Source: Angelakisella sp. (GTDB taxonomy: Bacteria; Bacillota; Clostridia; Oscillospirales; Ruminococcaceae). Taken from it: DNA of 37,931 bases. Location: the NCBI GenBank assembly GCA_020024515.1, contig JAHHTR010000006.1:1-37931 (forward strand). Direction: 5' to 3'. Shown piece after piece: positions 16,037 through 23,471 of the stretch. A program made the position numbers and the translations under genes. The stretch's first letter is position 1. Each line of letters begins with the position of its first letter. The notes beneath the pieces were generated by a model. That model made no database searches. It was not told where the DNA came from and saw only the letters and a list, made by a program, of their open reading frames with translations.

Positions 16037-16762
16037 TTAAAGTAAACTTTTCTTTATTTGTGCCGAATTTCGTGGATATTTGTCGGGAGTTGAGTTTATC
16101 TTTGTTATAACGACCAAAGTTCTTCCGTCACCATTGGGCAATGTGTAATCAACTATTTGACTAACTTCGCCACCGCATAGTCTTATTGCATTTTTAGCCT
16201 CATCAACTTCTTGTCTGCCAGTGCTTCCTTTTAATGCAATGAACATTCCACCTACTTTTACATAAGGCAAACAGTATTCACTGAGTTTTTGTAAATTGGC
16301 AACAGCACGAGATACTGAAACATCATATTTTTCTCTGTGCTCAACAGTTCTTGCACCGTCTTCTGCTCTACTGTGTACAGTTTCATTTGTATATCCTAAA
16401 TTATCCGATAAATTACGTAAAAAATTAAGTCTTTTTTCCAGACTGTCAAGCAAAATAATATTTAAATCTTCACGCATTATCTTTATTGGAATAGATGGAA
16501 AACCCGCACCTGTACCCACGTCTATAACTGTACTGTTTTGCGGAATATCAACCATTGTCAGTGGAAGTATACTGTCAAGAAAATGTTTCTCTGCAATTTC
16601 ACAATCATCTGTAATAGCTGTTAAATTTATTTTCTCATTCCACTCTTTTAACATTTCACAATAAATTGAAAACTTGTTAAATTGTTTCTCTGTAAGCTCA
16701 AACTTATTATCTACGCCAAATAGTTCTCTTGTATTTTCATAGCTGATTATATCTATCACCAC
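16037..16762 (-). CDS. rsmG: 16S rRNA (guanine527-N7)-methyltransferase RsmG
   Basis: RsmG (GidB) methylates N7 of G527 in 16S rRNA; loss gives low-level streptomycin resistance. The 241-residue protein has the family opening 'NKFSIYCEMLKEWNEKINLT' and 'EKHFLDSILPL'. The SAM-binding loop is 'VIDVGTGAGFPSIPIKIM', followed by 'LLDSLEKRLNFL' and 'SRAVANLQKLSEYCLPYVK'. The frame opens at GTG 16762 or 16759. No strong Shine-Dalgarno site precedes these, and the first ~7 residues are uncertain. It follows ychF by 25 bases and precedes noc, but mnmG, its usual neighbour, is 18 kb away. Confidence 0.94.
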   Translation of the reverse strand: MVIDIISYENTRELFGVDNKFELTEKQFNKFSIYCEMLKEWNEKINLTAITDDCEIAEKHFLDSILPLTMVDIPQNSTVIDVGTGAGFPSIPIKIMREDLNIILLDSLEKRLNFLRNLSDNLGYTNETVHSRAEDGARTVEHREKYDVSVSRAVANLQKLSEYCLPYVKVGGMFIALKGSTGRQEVDEAKNAIRLCGGEVSQIVDYTLPNGDGRTLVVITKINSTPDKYPRNSAQIKKSLL

Positions 16763-16787
16763 CCATTAAGTATTATATAACACAAAA

Positions 16788-17885
16788 TTAAACATTAAAT
16801 CTAAATAGAACTATATCGCCATCTTTCATAACATACTCTTTACCTTCACTGCGTACAAGTCCTTTTTCTTTTGCTGCTGTCATTGTTCCACAAGCCATCA
16901 AATCATCAAAAGAAACAATTTCGGCACGTATAAAACCACGCTCAAAGTCAGAGTGTATCTTTCCTGCTGCCTGTGGAGCTTTTGTGCCTTTCTTAATTGT
17001 CCATGCACGTACCTCCGGCTTACCTGCTGTCAAATATGATATTAGACCAAGCAAATCGTAGCTTGCAGTAACAAGTCTGTCAAGACCACTTTCATGTAGT
17101 CCCAAATCTTCTAGGAACATCATTTTATCTTCTGCTGTCATTTCTGCTATGTCTTCTTCCATTTTTCCGCAGATTGGTACAACTTGCGCATTCTCTTCTT
17201 TTGCTATTTCGCATACTTCAAGATAGTTTTTATTTTCGCTCAAATCACTCAAAAGGTCTGTCTCACTCATATTTGCCGCATAAATTACAGGTTTATTTGA
17301 TAGTAGTGCAACGTCGCTGATTAGCTCTTTTTCATCATCTGTACAGTCAAAACTTCTTGCTGATTTACCGTTTTCCAAGTGTGCGTACAATCTTTTGAAT
17401 ACTTCTGCCTCTGCAAGTGGTTTTTTGTCTCCGCCTTTTGATGCCTTTATACATCTATCAATACGTCTTTCAACAAGCTCCATATCAGATAGTATAAGTT
17501 CAAGTTCAATAGTCTCTATATCTTTTTTTGCGCCTACCACACCATCAACGTGTATTATATCTGTATCTTCAAAGCAACGTACAACGTGCACTATAGCATC
17601 TACTTCACGTATATGTGATAAAAATTTATTTCCAAGACCTTCACCCTTTGATGCACCTTTTACAAGTCCCGCAATATCAACAAATTCTATAACCGCAGGT
17701 GTAACTTTATCAGGGTCATACATTTCTTTCAGTTTATCAAGCCTTTTATCCGGAACAGTTACCATACCAACATTTGGCTCTATTGTACAAAAAGGATAGT
17801 TTGCAGATTGAGCACCACCACCTACAATAGCATTAAAAAGTGTACTTTTTCCTACGTTTGGAAGTCCTACTATACCTAGTTTCAT
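16788..17885 (-). CDS. ychF: Ribosome-binding ATPase YchF
   Basis: YchF (EngD/Ola1-like) is an Obg-related P-loop protein that prefers ATP and binds ribosomes. It affects the oxidative stress response. The 365-residue length is standard. The P-loop is residues 7-14 ('GLPNVGKS'), with 'IEFVDIAGLVKGASKGEGLGN' as the switch/G3 region (residues 66-86) and 'IYAANMSE' in place of the NKxD element, giving the ATP preference. The C-terminal TGS domain ends in 'GKEYVMKDGDIVLFRFNV'. It has its own good promoter upstream and is followed closely by rsmG. Confidence 0.96.
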   Translation of the reverse strand: MKLGIVGLPNVGKSTLFNAIVGGGAQSANYPFCTIEPNVGMVTVPDKRLDKLKEMYDPDKVTPAVIEFVDIAGLVKGASKGEGLGNKFLSHIREVDAIVHVVRCFEDTDIIHVDGVVGAKKDIETIELELILSDMELVERRIDRCIKASKGGDKKPLAEAEVFKRLYAHLENGKSARSFDCTDDEKELISDVALLSNKPVIYAANMSETDLLSDLSENKNYLEVCEIAKEENAQVVPICGKMEEDIAEMTAEDKMMFLEDLGLHESGLDRLVTASYDLLGLISYLTAGKPEVRAWTIKKGTKAPQAAGKIHSDFERGFIRAEIVSFDDLMACGTMTAAKEKGLVRSEGKEYVMKDGDIVLFRFNV

Positions 17886-17928
17886 TTTTATATACCTCTG
17901 TTTTTACTTATTTTTTATTTCTTTATAT

Positions 17929-17957
17929 ATTATACAAAGTTTTATTATATTTAACAA
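17929..17957 (-). promoter_or_regulatory. ychF promoter
   Basis: Read leftward, TTGTTA (17957-17952) and a perfect TATAAT (17934-17929) are 17 bases apart, about 43 bases before the ATG. Confidence 0.65.
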
Positions 17958-17978
17958 TACAAAAATTTAATAAAAAAA

Positions 17979-18656
17979 CTATTTAACAATAGTTTTGAGT
18001 TGTGATAGTTCATTAATATAATATGTACTAATATTTCCTTGTGGATTTTCCTTAGCAAATAGACAAGTGTCTATACCACTATCATAACCACCCTTTATAT
18101 CTGTCAATAAACCGTCACCTATCATTAATGTTTTACTTTTATCAAAATTATCTATATCATTGAAAATATATTCAAAAAATTTGACATTCGGTTTTCTGTA
18201 TCCTATCAAATCACTGTCATATACCTTTTCAAAGTATTTACCTATATTTGCAAGTTTAATCCTATTTACCTGTGTATCATGTACACCGTTTGTGGCAATA
18301 AACAGTCTGTGTGTCTTGGATAAATCGTTAAGCATCTCAATAGCACCATTCATTATATGGTTTCCCTCTGACAAATAACTTCTATATGTAGTATCCCACT
18401 CAATACCGTCTATATCTTCTCCGTTATATTCCTTTACTGATTTTGCAAATCTGTTACAAAGAACTTCATCAAGCTCTATTTCATCTTGTGAATATCTATC
18501 CCATAACTCCTTATTTATTCTTTTATATACTTGTTTAAAAGCTTCCTGATTATCTATGTTTTTTTCTGTCAATAATCTGCTTAACGAACATTTTTCATTT
18601 GCCGCAAAGTCAAGAATAGTATCGTCTAAATCAAAAAGCAATATATCATATCTCAT
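17979..18656 (-). CDS. HAD-superfamily phosphatase, YjjG-type nucleotidase
   Basis: The 225-residue HAD hydrolase has the catalytic motif I 'LLFDLDDTILDF' (D9 and D11), motif II 'LFIATNGV' and a lysine in 'YRKPNVKFFEYIF'. Motif IV is 'LMIGDGLLTDIKGG'. The cap and 'NGVHDTQVNRIK' resemble the YjjG/YfnB family, which dephosphorylates non-canonical pyrimidine nucleotides; exact substrate is not provable here. The ATG follows AGGAG at about 8 bases. The gene is read in the same direction as ychF and is separated from it by about 93 bases containing the ychF promoter. Confidence 0.85.
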   Translation of the reverse strand: MRYDILLFDLDDTILDFAANEKCSLSRLLTEKNIDNQEAFKQVYKRINKELWDRYSQDEIELDEVLCNRFAKSVKEYNGEDIDGIEWDTTYRSYLSEGNHIMNGAIEMLNDLSKTHRLFIATNGVHDTQVNRIKLANIGKYFEKVYDSDLIGYRKPNVKFFEYIFNDIDNFDKSKTLMIGDGLLTDIKGGYDSGIDTCLFAKENPQGNISTYYINELSQLKTIVK

Positions 18657-18692
18657 AATAAAACTCCTAAAAATAAAAATCTACAATAAATT

Positions 18693-18721
18693 TTGACAAA
18701 TATTTAATTTTGTAATATAAT
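18693..18721 (+). promoter_or_regulatory. Consensus sigma-A promoter of the lipoprotein gene
   Basis: TTGACA (18693-18698) and TATAAT (18716-18721) with a 17-base spacer are a perfect match to the housekeeping consensus, about 43 bases before the preferred ATG. Confidence 0.82.
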
Positions 18722-18763
18722 CTTCAATATGTTAAAAAATAATAAATGAAAGTGGTAAAATAT

Positions 18764-19447
18764 ATGAAAAAAATATTATCTATTTTCCTAACACTAATTA
18801 TAATAATCAGTGTTACAGCTTGTGGTGGTAATACAGATACATCATCACCAAACTCAAATTCCGACAGTATTCCAACAGATAAATCGAATTTTGTTGAATA
18901 TAAAATCAAAAATACGGGTATAAGTATTTCTATTCCAAGCGATTACACTGTGTTTACAAAAGAAACAGCCGAAAAAACAGATCACAGTAAAATTGACAAA
19001 GATGTTTATATTAAAATACTTAAAGACCTAGATGAAAATGCAAGCTTAATTGCTGTTTCTCCTGATAATAAAAATGAAATTCAAATAAACTGCACAATCA
19101 ACGGAGAATTTGAAGTATTTAATAGTTTTAAAGTTTTCAGTGACAGTGAGATACAAAAATTAGGTAAGAATATTGAAGAAGAATATAACAAAATCGGTAT
19201 AGAGTTTGAAAACCTCAATGTAACAGAACAAAACGGACAAAAATATATTCATTTCTTCGGAAAAAACACAGGAACCGAATATGGCTATAAAGAATTTTTA
19301 CAATATTCAACATATATCGATGATGTTTCGTTTAATTTGGTAACTCGTCCGCTTGGGGAAAATACACTTACAGATAACGATAAAACTATCTTTGATGAGG
19401 TATATAAATCCATCAAAATAGAATATAAACAAACAAATCAAGAATAA
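18764..19447 (+). CDS. Small secreted lipoprotein of unknown function
   Basis: A 227-residue protein. The signal peptide ends in the lipobox 'SVTAC' (C20), followed by a Ser/Asn/Asp-rich linker. From about residue 45 it is a single alpha/beta domain starting 'YKIKNTGISISIPSDYTVF' and ending 'KTIFDEVYKSIKIEY'. That pattern recalls the PsbP/DcrB-like fold, but this is a weak resemblance and I do not assign a function. I chose ATG 18764, 8 bases after AGTGG; an in-frame ATG at 18746 has no such site. It is monocistronic with a consensus promoter and a strong terminator. Confidence 0.72.
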   Translation: MKKILSIFLTLIIIISVTACGGNTDTSSPNSNSDSIPTDKSNFVEYKIKNTGISISIPSDYTVFTKETAEKTDHSKIDKDVYIKILKDLDENASLIAVSPDNKNEIQINCTINGEFEVFNSFKVFSDSEIQKLGKNIEEEYNKIGIEFENLNVTEQNGQKYIHFFGKNTGTEYGYKEFLQYSTYIDDVSFNLVTRPLGENTLTDNDKTIFDEVYKSIKIEYKQTNQE

Positions 19448-19465
19448 CAAAATCATATTTAAAAC

Positions 19466-19512
19466 GGGGCTGTGATGAACTAGATATATCGTCACTGCCC
19501 CAGCTTTTTTTT
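19466..19512. terminator. Terminator between the lipoprotein gene and jag
   Basis: GGGGC-T-GTGA (19466-19475) pairs with TCAC-T-GCCCC (19492-19501), with one internal T-T mismatch. Eight Ts follow (19505-19512). AAAA precedes the stem, so it may also work leftward for jag. Confidence 0.85.
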
Positions 19513-20788
19513 ACATTATTTTTCCATACAAATTTCCGTCAATTTGTTTTTTCGGTTGTGTGTTTTCTGATTTTTTAGGCACAGATTTTTCACCATTTAC
19601 CAGTGGAACTCCCAAAGTTACATTTTTGATTAACTCGCTATCATCTATTTTTTTAGCTGTCTCACCTTGCTGTTCATTAGCTGTTTCGCTTTGTGCCTTT
19701 TTATAATTTGTTTTGGATCTGTTCTCTTTATTATATGGACGTTTTCCACCACGTTGAGATTTGTTTTTGTAATTTCTGCCTGCTCCGCCATGCTTTCTGT
19801 CAGCAAATTCTCTACTTGGAACACCGCTGATAGAAGAAATTACAACATATCTGTTTGGATCAAGTCCTTCTGATGTGGAAGTTGCACCCTTTATCTCAGC
19901 AACCGCACCATGTATAACTCTGCGTTCGTATGGATTCATCGGTTCAAGGGTTATACTCTTACCTGTTCTTATTGCTTGTTTTGCAAGGCGTTTAGCAAGA
20001 CCTATAAGTGTCTTTTCACGTTTTTCACGATAGTTTCCGCTATTTATGTTCAAACGCAGATATTCACCTTCACCACGATTTGCAACCAAACTGGATAGAT
20101 ATTGCAAAGCATCAAGAGTCTCTCCTCTGTAACCAATAACAGAGCCCGCATCTTCTCCGTCAAGCACTAGATTTACGCAATCCGAATAGTATACAGGGCT
20201 TGATGTAACATTGTCATAACCCATTTTTTTCATAACATCGTTTAAAAATACAGAAGCTTTTTCCGCCTTTTCTTTAACATCACTATTTGGTTCTATCTCT
20301 ATCTTTACATCTGTTTTTTCAGATACATAATTTTTGTATGTTTCTTGATTTCCATGTAAATTATTTTCTCCATTATACTCTTTTGCTTGTGGTTTTACTG
20401 TATCAAGATTTTCTTCTTCTACTATCTTTTCATCCGGTTTTACGGTTTCTTTTTTCTCTACAAAAGAGTTATTTTTATTTTGTTTTTGATTTCTTTCAGC
20501 AAAATTATTTTGCTTTTTCTCTTTTACTTTATCTGTTTGTTTTTCACCGTTTTTTCTTTCAGCTATGTTAACATTGTTTTGTTTTTCTTTTGATTTTGGA
20601 ATAACAATATCTTCTTCCTCTACAAAAACCCTTACTTTTGCCGGATATTTTTTTATTCCCAAAAATCCACGTCTTGGCATAGATAGTATTTCAAACTCTA
20701 CTTCTTCGGAAGATACTCCCAATTCCAAAGCACCTTTTTCAACTGCTTCATTTACATCTTGTGCTTCAATTATTACATCTCTTACCAC
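19511..20788 (-). CDS. jag: Jag/KhpB RNA-binding protein, long-linker form
   Basis: Jag (KhpB, SpoIIIJ-associated) is an RNA-binding regulator encoded next to yidC. Its 425 residues comprise: a Jag-N domain (1-58, 'RRGFLGIKKYPAKVRV'), a Lys/Asn/Glu-rich disordered linker (~60-165), a KH domain (~175-250 with the loop 'GYRG' at 219-222), an R3H domain (~255-320 with R289-R290 and H293 in 'ERRVIHGA') and a basic disordered tail to residue 425. Many homologues are nearer 200-300 residues. It starts at GTG 20788, 7 bases after a G6 Shine-Dalgarno-like run (20796-20801). It lies 28 bases after yidC. Confidence 0.92.
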   Translation of the reverse strand: MVRDVIIEAQDVNEAVEKGALELGVSSEEVEFEILSMPRRGFLGIKKYPAKVRVFVEEEDIVIPKSKEKQNNVNIAERKNGEKQTDKVKEKKQNNFAERNQKQNKNNSFVEKKETVKPDEKIVEEENLDTVKPQAKEYNGENNLHGNQETYKNYVSEKTDVKIEIEPNSDVKEKAEKASVFLNDVMKKMGYDNVTSSPVYYSDCVNLVLDGEDAGSVIGYRGETLDALQYLSSLVANRGEGEYLRLNINSGNYREKREKTLIGLAKRLAKQAIRTGKSITLEPMNPYERRVIHGAVAEIKGATSTSEGLDPNRYVVISSISGVPSREFADRKHGGAGRNYKNKSQRGGKRPYNKENRSKTNYKKAQSETANEQQGETAKKIDDSELIKNVTLGVPLVNGEKSVPKKSENTQPKKQIDGNLYGKIM

Positions 20789-20816
20789 TTTAACGCCCCC
20801 CTATTTAAAACAGATA

Positions 20817-21881
20817 CTATTTCTCATCCTCATTACAGGACTCAAAATCTGTATAATCACCATATTTTTCAGCATTTCTTCGTCTTGCTTCGGCAAGTCT
20901 TTGTCTGTCTTTTTCTTTTTGTGACAATGCCTTTTCGTTTTCTTCTCCTGTTGCTTTTGCTAATTTCTTAGCCTCTATTTTTTCTTGACGTTCTTGTTCT
21001 TTTCTTGCTGCTTCTTCTCTGTCAAGTTCTTCCGCTATTGTCTTAGGATTCCAATAATGATTTAGTACAAGGGATTGTGCCAAACCGAATATATTTGAGA
21101 ATATCCAATAGAAACCAACACCCATTGGAACAAATGTTGTAAACCATGTTGACATTAATGGCATCATATATGTCATCATTTTTAAACCACCATTAGCATT
21201 GTTATCTGCACCCGGTGTCATTTTTTGCATTACTATACTTTGCATTAATGCTGTCAAACCTGAGATAATAGGAACTAACATCAGTAGACTCCAAAAACCG
21301 TTTACGTCAGGACGCATAGAAAGGTCTATTCCCATAAATGTCATATCCAGTGACTGAATATGAGCAACCATATCGTTACCAAGTTCTGCAAACATTTGTG
21401 GTGCAGTTTGTACTGCTTTTAAATAGTCTATTTCAGGAGCATACAAGTTATTTGCTGTAAATACAGTAGGATTTGCCATTATTATACTTTGTATTTTAGC
21501 AAGAATTTCTGCTGGTACGTGTAGCAAGTGAGTCAAAGGACGATAAATAACGTCGATAAGACCAAATAGTATTGGCATTTGAATAAGCATAGGCAAACAA
21601 CCTGACAGCATATTATAGTTCTCACGTTGATACAATGCTTGCAACTCTTCTTGTTGTTTTTGTGGATTATTTTTATACTTTGCTTGTATTTCTTTTATTT
21701 TTGGTTGCATTCTCTGCATTTTTACAGAGCCTTTTTGCTGTTTAATAGCAAATGGAATAAGCAAGGCTTTTGATATAATGGTAAATAGCAAAAGCGCTAC
21801 TAAATAGTTAGGTATTATTTTGTAGATTATCCACATTATAAAACCTAATGGAACACCAAAAATTCTCATTATTGTATTCAT
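20817..21881 (-). CDS. yidC: Membrane protein insertase YidC/Oxa1
   Basis: YidC inserts and folds inner-membrane proteins alone or with SecYEG. The 354-residue Gram-positive form has an N-terminal membrane segment 'LGFIMWIIYKIIPNYLVALLL', the cytoplasmic basic loop 'MQRMQPKIKEIQAKYKNNPQK', and further helices ending 'GFYWIFSNIFGLAQSLVLNHY'. No lipobox cysteine is seen at the N-terminus, unlike Bacillus SpoIIIJ. R45-type basic residues and the hydrophilic groove are not resolved by eye. The C-terminal ~85 residues are charged and Lys/Glu-rich, likely a ribosome- or Jag-facing tail. AGAGGA lies before the ATG. It lies between yidD and jag as expected. Confidence 0.95.
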   Translation of the reverse strand: MNTIMRIFGVPLGFIMWIIYKIIPNYLVALLLFTIISKALLIPFAIKQQKGSVKMQRMQPKIKEIQAKYKNNPQKQQEELQALYQRENYNMLSGCLPMLIQMPILFGLIDVIYRPLTHLLHVPAEILAKIQSIIMANPTVFTANNLYAPEIDYLKAVQTAPQMFAELGNDMVAHIQSLDMTFMGIDLSMRPDVNGFWSLLMLVPIISGLTALMQSIVMQKMTPGADNNANGGLKMMTYMMPLMSTWFTTFVPMGVGFYWIFSNIFGLAQSLVLNHYWNPKTIAEELDREEAARKEQERQEKIEAKKLAKATGEENEKALSQKEKDRQRLAEARRRNAEKYGDYTDFESCNEDEK

Positions 21882-21892
21882 ACGTTTTCCTC

Positions 21893-22000
21893 TTACAGTC
21901 GATTTATACGACCTTTTCTCTCAGTAAAATTTATTGGTTTTTTGATAAACCTTCTTTTTGAATTTTGATACATATTAAGTTTAATATATTCATCATTCAT
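21893..22000 (-). CDS. Possible small basic ORF between yidD and yidC
   Basis: A 35-codon frame starts with ATG inside the last codons of yidD (overlap of 8 bases) and stops 11 bases before the yidC ATG. The product is basic, starting 'MNDEYIKLNMYQ' and ending 'TERKGRINRL'. No strong Shine-Dalgarno site is visible apart from possible coupling to yidD. I do not recognise it; it may be a leader that couples yidD and yidC translation, or chance. Confidence 0.3.
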   Translation of the reverse strand: MNDEYIKLNMYQNSKRRFIKKPINFTERKGRINRL

Positions 22001-22277
22001 CTTTTTTTATAACACCGGCAAAAGGTTTTAACGAAAACTTTTCCGGGACTGGGTCATATCCACTTTTACAAAAGGGATTACACCTAAGTATTCTGCACAT
22101 TCCCATTATTGTCCCACGAAAAATTCCAAATCGTTCAATAGCTTTATATGTATACGCTGAACACGTTGGATAAAATCGACATGTTCGTGGGCTTCCGGAC
22201 GAAATATATTTTTGATAAAATCTAATTGACCCTAGAAACAGTTTTTCTTTTAAAAAAATATATATTTTTTCAATCAT
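21993..22277 (-). CDS. yidD: Membrane protein insertion efficiency factor YidD
   Basis: YidD is a small membrane-associated protein that assists YidC-dependent insertion. The 94-residue protein shows the family core 'IRFYQKYISSGSPRTCRFYP' followed by 'TCSAYTYKAIERFG' and 'GMCRILRCNPFCKSGYDPVP'. Its cysteines are in the conserved places. The ATG has no clear Shine-Dalgarno site, and the first ~15 residues exceed the usual N-terminus, so the true start may be slightly downstream. It lies between rnpA and yidC. Confidence 0.94.
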   Translation of the reverse strand: MIEKIYIFLKEKLFLGSIRFYQKYISSGSPRTCRFYPTCSAYTYKAIERFGIFRGTIMGMCRILRCNPFCKSGYDPVPEKFSLKPFAGVIKKDE

Positions 22278-22314
22278 AATTTAATTTTGGTTTTTCAAAA
22301 AGTTATATAAAAGA

Positions 22315-22659
22315 TTATTTATCTTTTCTGTTTAACAATAATTTTTCAAAATGTTTTTTCATAACTTTGCTTACCTCCGTACTTTTACAGAGAGTTGTTT
22401 TTGTCCTTGCAACAAATACAATATCACAGCCTTTGAGTGAACTTAAATCCTGTTCTCTGATTGCCGCTCTAATCACTCTCTTTGCACGATTTCGCTGTAC
22501 TGCTCCACCAATTTTTTTTGTTGCGGTTATCCCTATTCGTGTTCTATTTGATTTATTAAAAAAAATATATGTTACTAATAACGGATCAACGCAACTTTTT
22601 CCACGTCTATACAGTCTTACAAAGTCCTTATTTTCTTTTATCACATAATATAAAGGCAT
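22315..22659 (-). CDS. rnpA: Ribonuclease P protein component
   Basis: RnpA is the protein subunit that helps RNase P RNA cleave the 5' leader from pre-tRNAs. The 114-residue protein has 'VIKENKDFVRLYRRGKS' at the start, the RNR signature 'AVQRNRAKRVIRAAIRE' and 'CDIVFVARTKTT'. AAGAAGGA precedes the ATG. It follows rpmH, with a hairpin between them that may reduce readthrough. Confidence 0.96.
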   Translation of the reverse strand: MPLYYVIKENKDFVRLYRRGKSCVDPLLVTYIFFNKSNRTRIGITATKKIGGAVQRNRAKRVIRAAIREQDLSSLKGCDIVFVARTKTTLCKSTEVSKVMKKHFEKLLLNRKDK

Positions 22660-22755
22660 AATATTCCTTCTTTTGTCAAATTCTTTGTATCACGTATCTT
22701 TTTTTGATATTAATAAAATTCATACCAAAACAGTACAAGTTACACTTAAAAACAA

Positions 22756-22775
22756 AGCCCACATAAATGTGGGCT
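22756..22775 (-). terminator. Attenuator-like hairpin between rpmH and rnpA
   Basis: AGCCCACAT and ATGTGGGCT form a perfect self-complementary 20-base unit. Read leftward it is followed by TTGTTTTT. It looks like a partial terminator that would give more rpmH than rnpA transcript. Confidence 0.75.
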
Positions 22776-22819
22776 GACATCAAAGAATTACTCTTTTACG
22801 TTTTTTTAAAAAAGTCTTA

Positions 22820-22954
22820 TTAAAGAGTTAGCTCTTTACGACCTTTTGCACGTCTGCGAGCAAGTACTTTTCTACCATTTGCTGTTCTCATTCTTTTACG
22901 AAAACCGTGAACTTTACTTCTTTGTCTTTTTTTAGGTTGGTATGTTCTTTTCAT
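22820..22954 (-). CDS. rpmH: Ribosomal protein L34
   Basis: This 44-residue, highly basic protein reads 'MKRTYQPKKRQRSKVHGF' followed by 'RKRMRTANGRKVLARRRAKG', which is diagnostic of L34. The ATG (22954-22952) is preceded by a strong AAGGAGGG site. It is the first leftward gene of the origin region and the usual partner of rnpA. It was found by reading the intergenic space, because it is too short for most gene callers' simple length cut-offs. Confidence 0.98.
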   Translation of the reverse strand: MKRTYQPKKRQRSKVHGFRKRMRTANGRKVLARRRAKGRKELTL

Positions 22955-23059
22955 TATCTTTTTCCCTCCTTACAATTCAGTACACTTTTACAATATACTC
23001 TTTTTTAGATAAACCGGTATAGGTATATTGCCCATACTGTCAATACTTTTACCTTACAT

Positions 23060-23088
23060 ATTATAAATGAGTATAGTTACAATGTCAA
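23060..23088 (-). promoter_or_regulatory. Consensus rpmH promoter
   Basis: Read leftward, TTGACA (23088-23083) and TATAAT (23065-23060) with a 17-base spacer are a perfect consensus. A second, weaker set, TTGACA (23043-23038) with TATACC 16 bases later, lies closer to rpmH. Confidence 0.85.
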
Positions 23089-23272
23089 CCCATTTTTATT
23101 TATTTATTGATAGAGAAACATAAAACAAACAAAAATTTACAAATAATATTTTTTAATACAATACATTTTGTTATTTACTCACTAAAAACCACTTAAATTT
23201 TAAATTAAAATACATATATTTTTTATATTTAAGCAAATGCAAACAATTTCTATTAATAATAGAAGATAAATG

Positions 23273-23302
23273 TTGCAAATGTTTATGTTTTTATGGTATA
23301 AT
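23273..23302 (+). promoter_or_regulatory. dnaA promoter
   Basis: TTGCAA (23273-23278) and a perfect TATAAT (23297-23302), with 18 bases between and TGG just before the -10 (extended -10). The DnaA box at 23389 lies about 85 bases downstream, in the leader. Confidence 0.7.
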
Positions 23303-23388
23303 ATTATTGTATAGTTATGCAAAAAATACTGATAAATCAAGTCAAATAAGAGCATTTTATTAAAAATAATAGTATTAAAAATGTATTG

Positions 23389-23397
23389 TTATTCACA
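23389..23397 (+). promoter_or_regulatory. DnaA box in the dnaA leader
   Basis: TTATTCACA fits the TTATNCACA consensus exactly. It is 75 bases before the dnaA start codon and suits both origin function and dnaA autoregulation. Confidence 0.7.
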
Positions 23398-23400
23398 GAA

Positions 23401-23427
23401 AAAAGTACTTTTGTACAATGTACAAAA
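23401..23427. promoter_or_regulatory. Overlapping palindromes with three GTAC centres in the dnaA leader
   Basis: AAAAGTACTTTT (23401-23412) is a perfect palindrome. TTTTGTACA-A-TGTACAAAA (23409-23427) is a perfect 9-bp inverted repeat around one base. They overlap and start four bases after the DnaA box. Binding protein unknown. Confidence 0.6.
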
Positions 23428-23471
23428 CTGAGAAAATCATATTAAAATTTACAAAAAGAAACGGAGAAAAA

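Larger units (their letters stand above)
22955..23471. other. rpmH-dnaA intergenic region, left part of oriC
   Basis: This 517-base AT-rich gap has no gene. It holds divergent promoters for rpmH and dnaA, a consensus DnaA box (23389-23397), a weaker box TTATGCAAA at about 23315-23323, a short inverted repeat TTCTATT-AAT-AATAGAA (23248-23264), and a palindromic GTAC element (23401-23427). Confidence 0.75.

Noticed and set aside
20287..20593. Hydrophobic plus-strand ORFs within jag
   Set aside because: They are the complement of the Lys/Glu-rich linker, which reads as Phe/Leu-rich; no start site and no homology.
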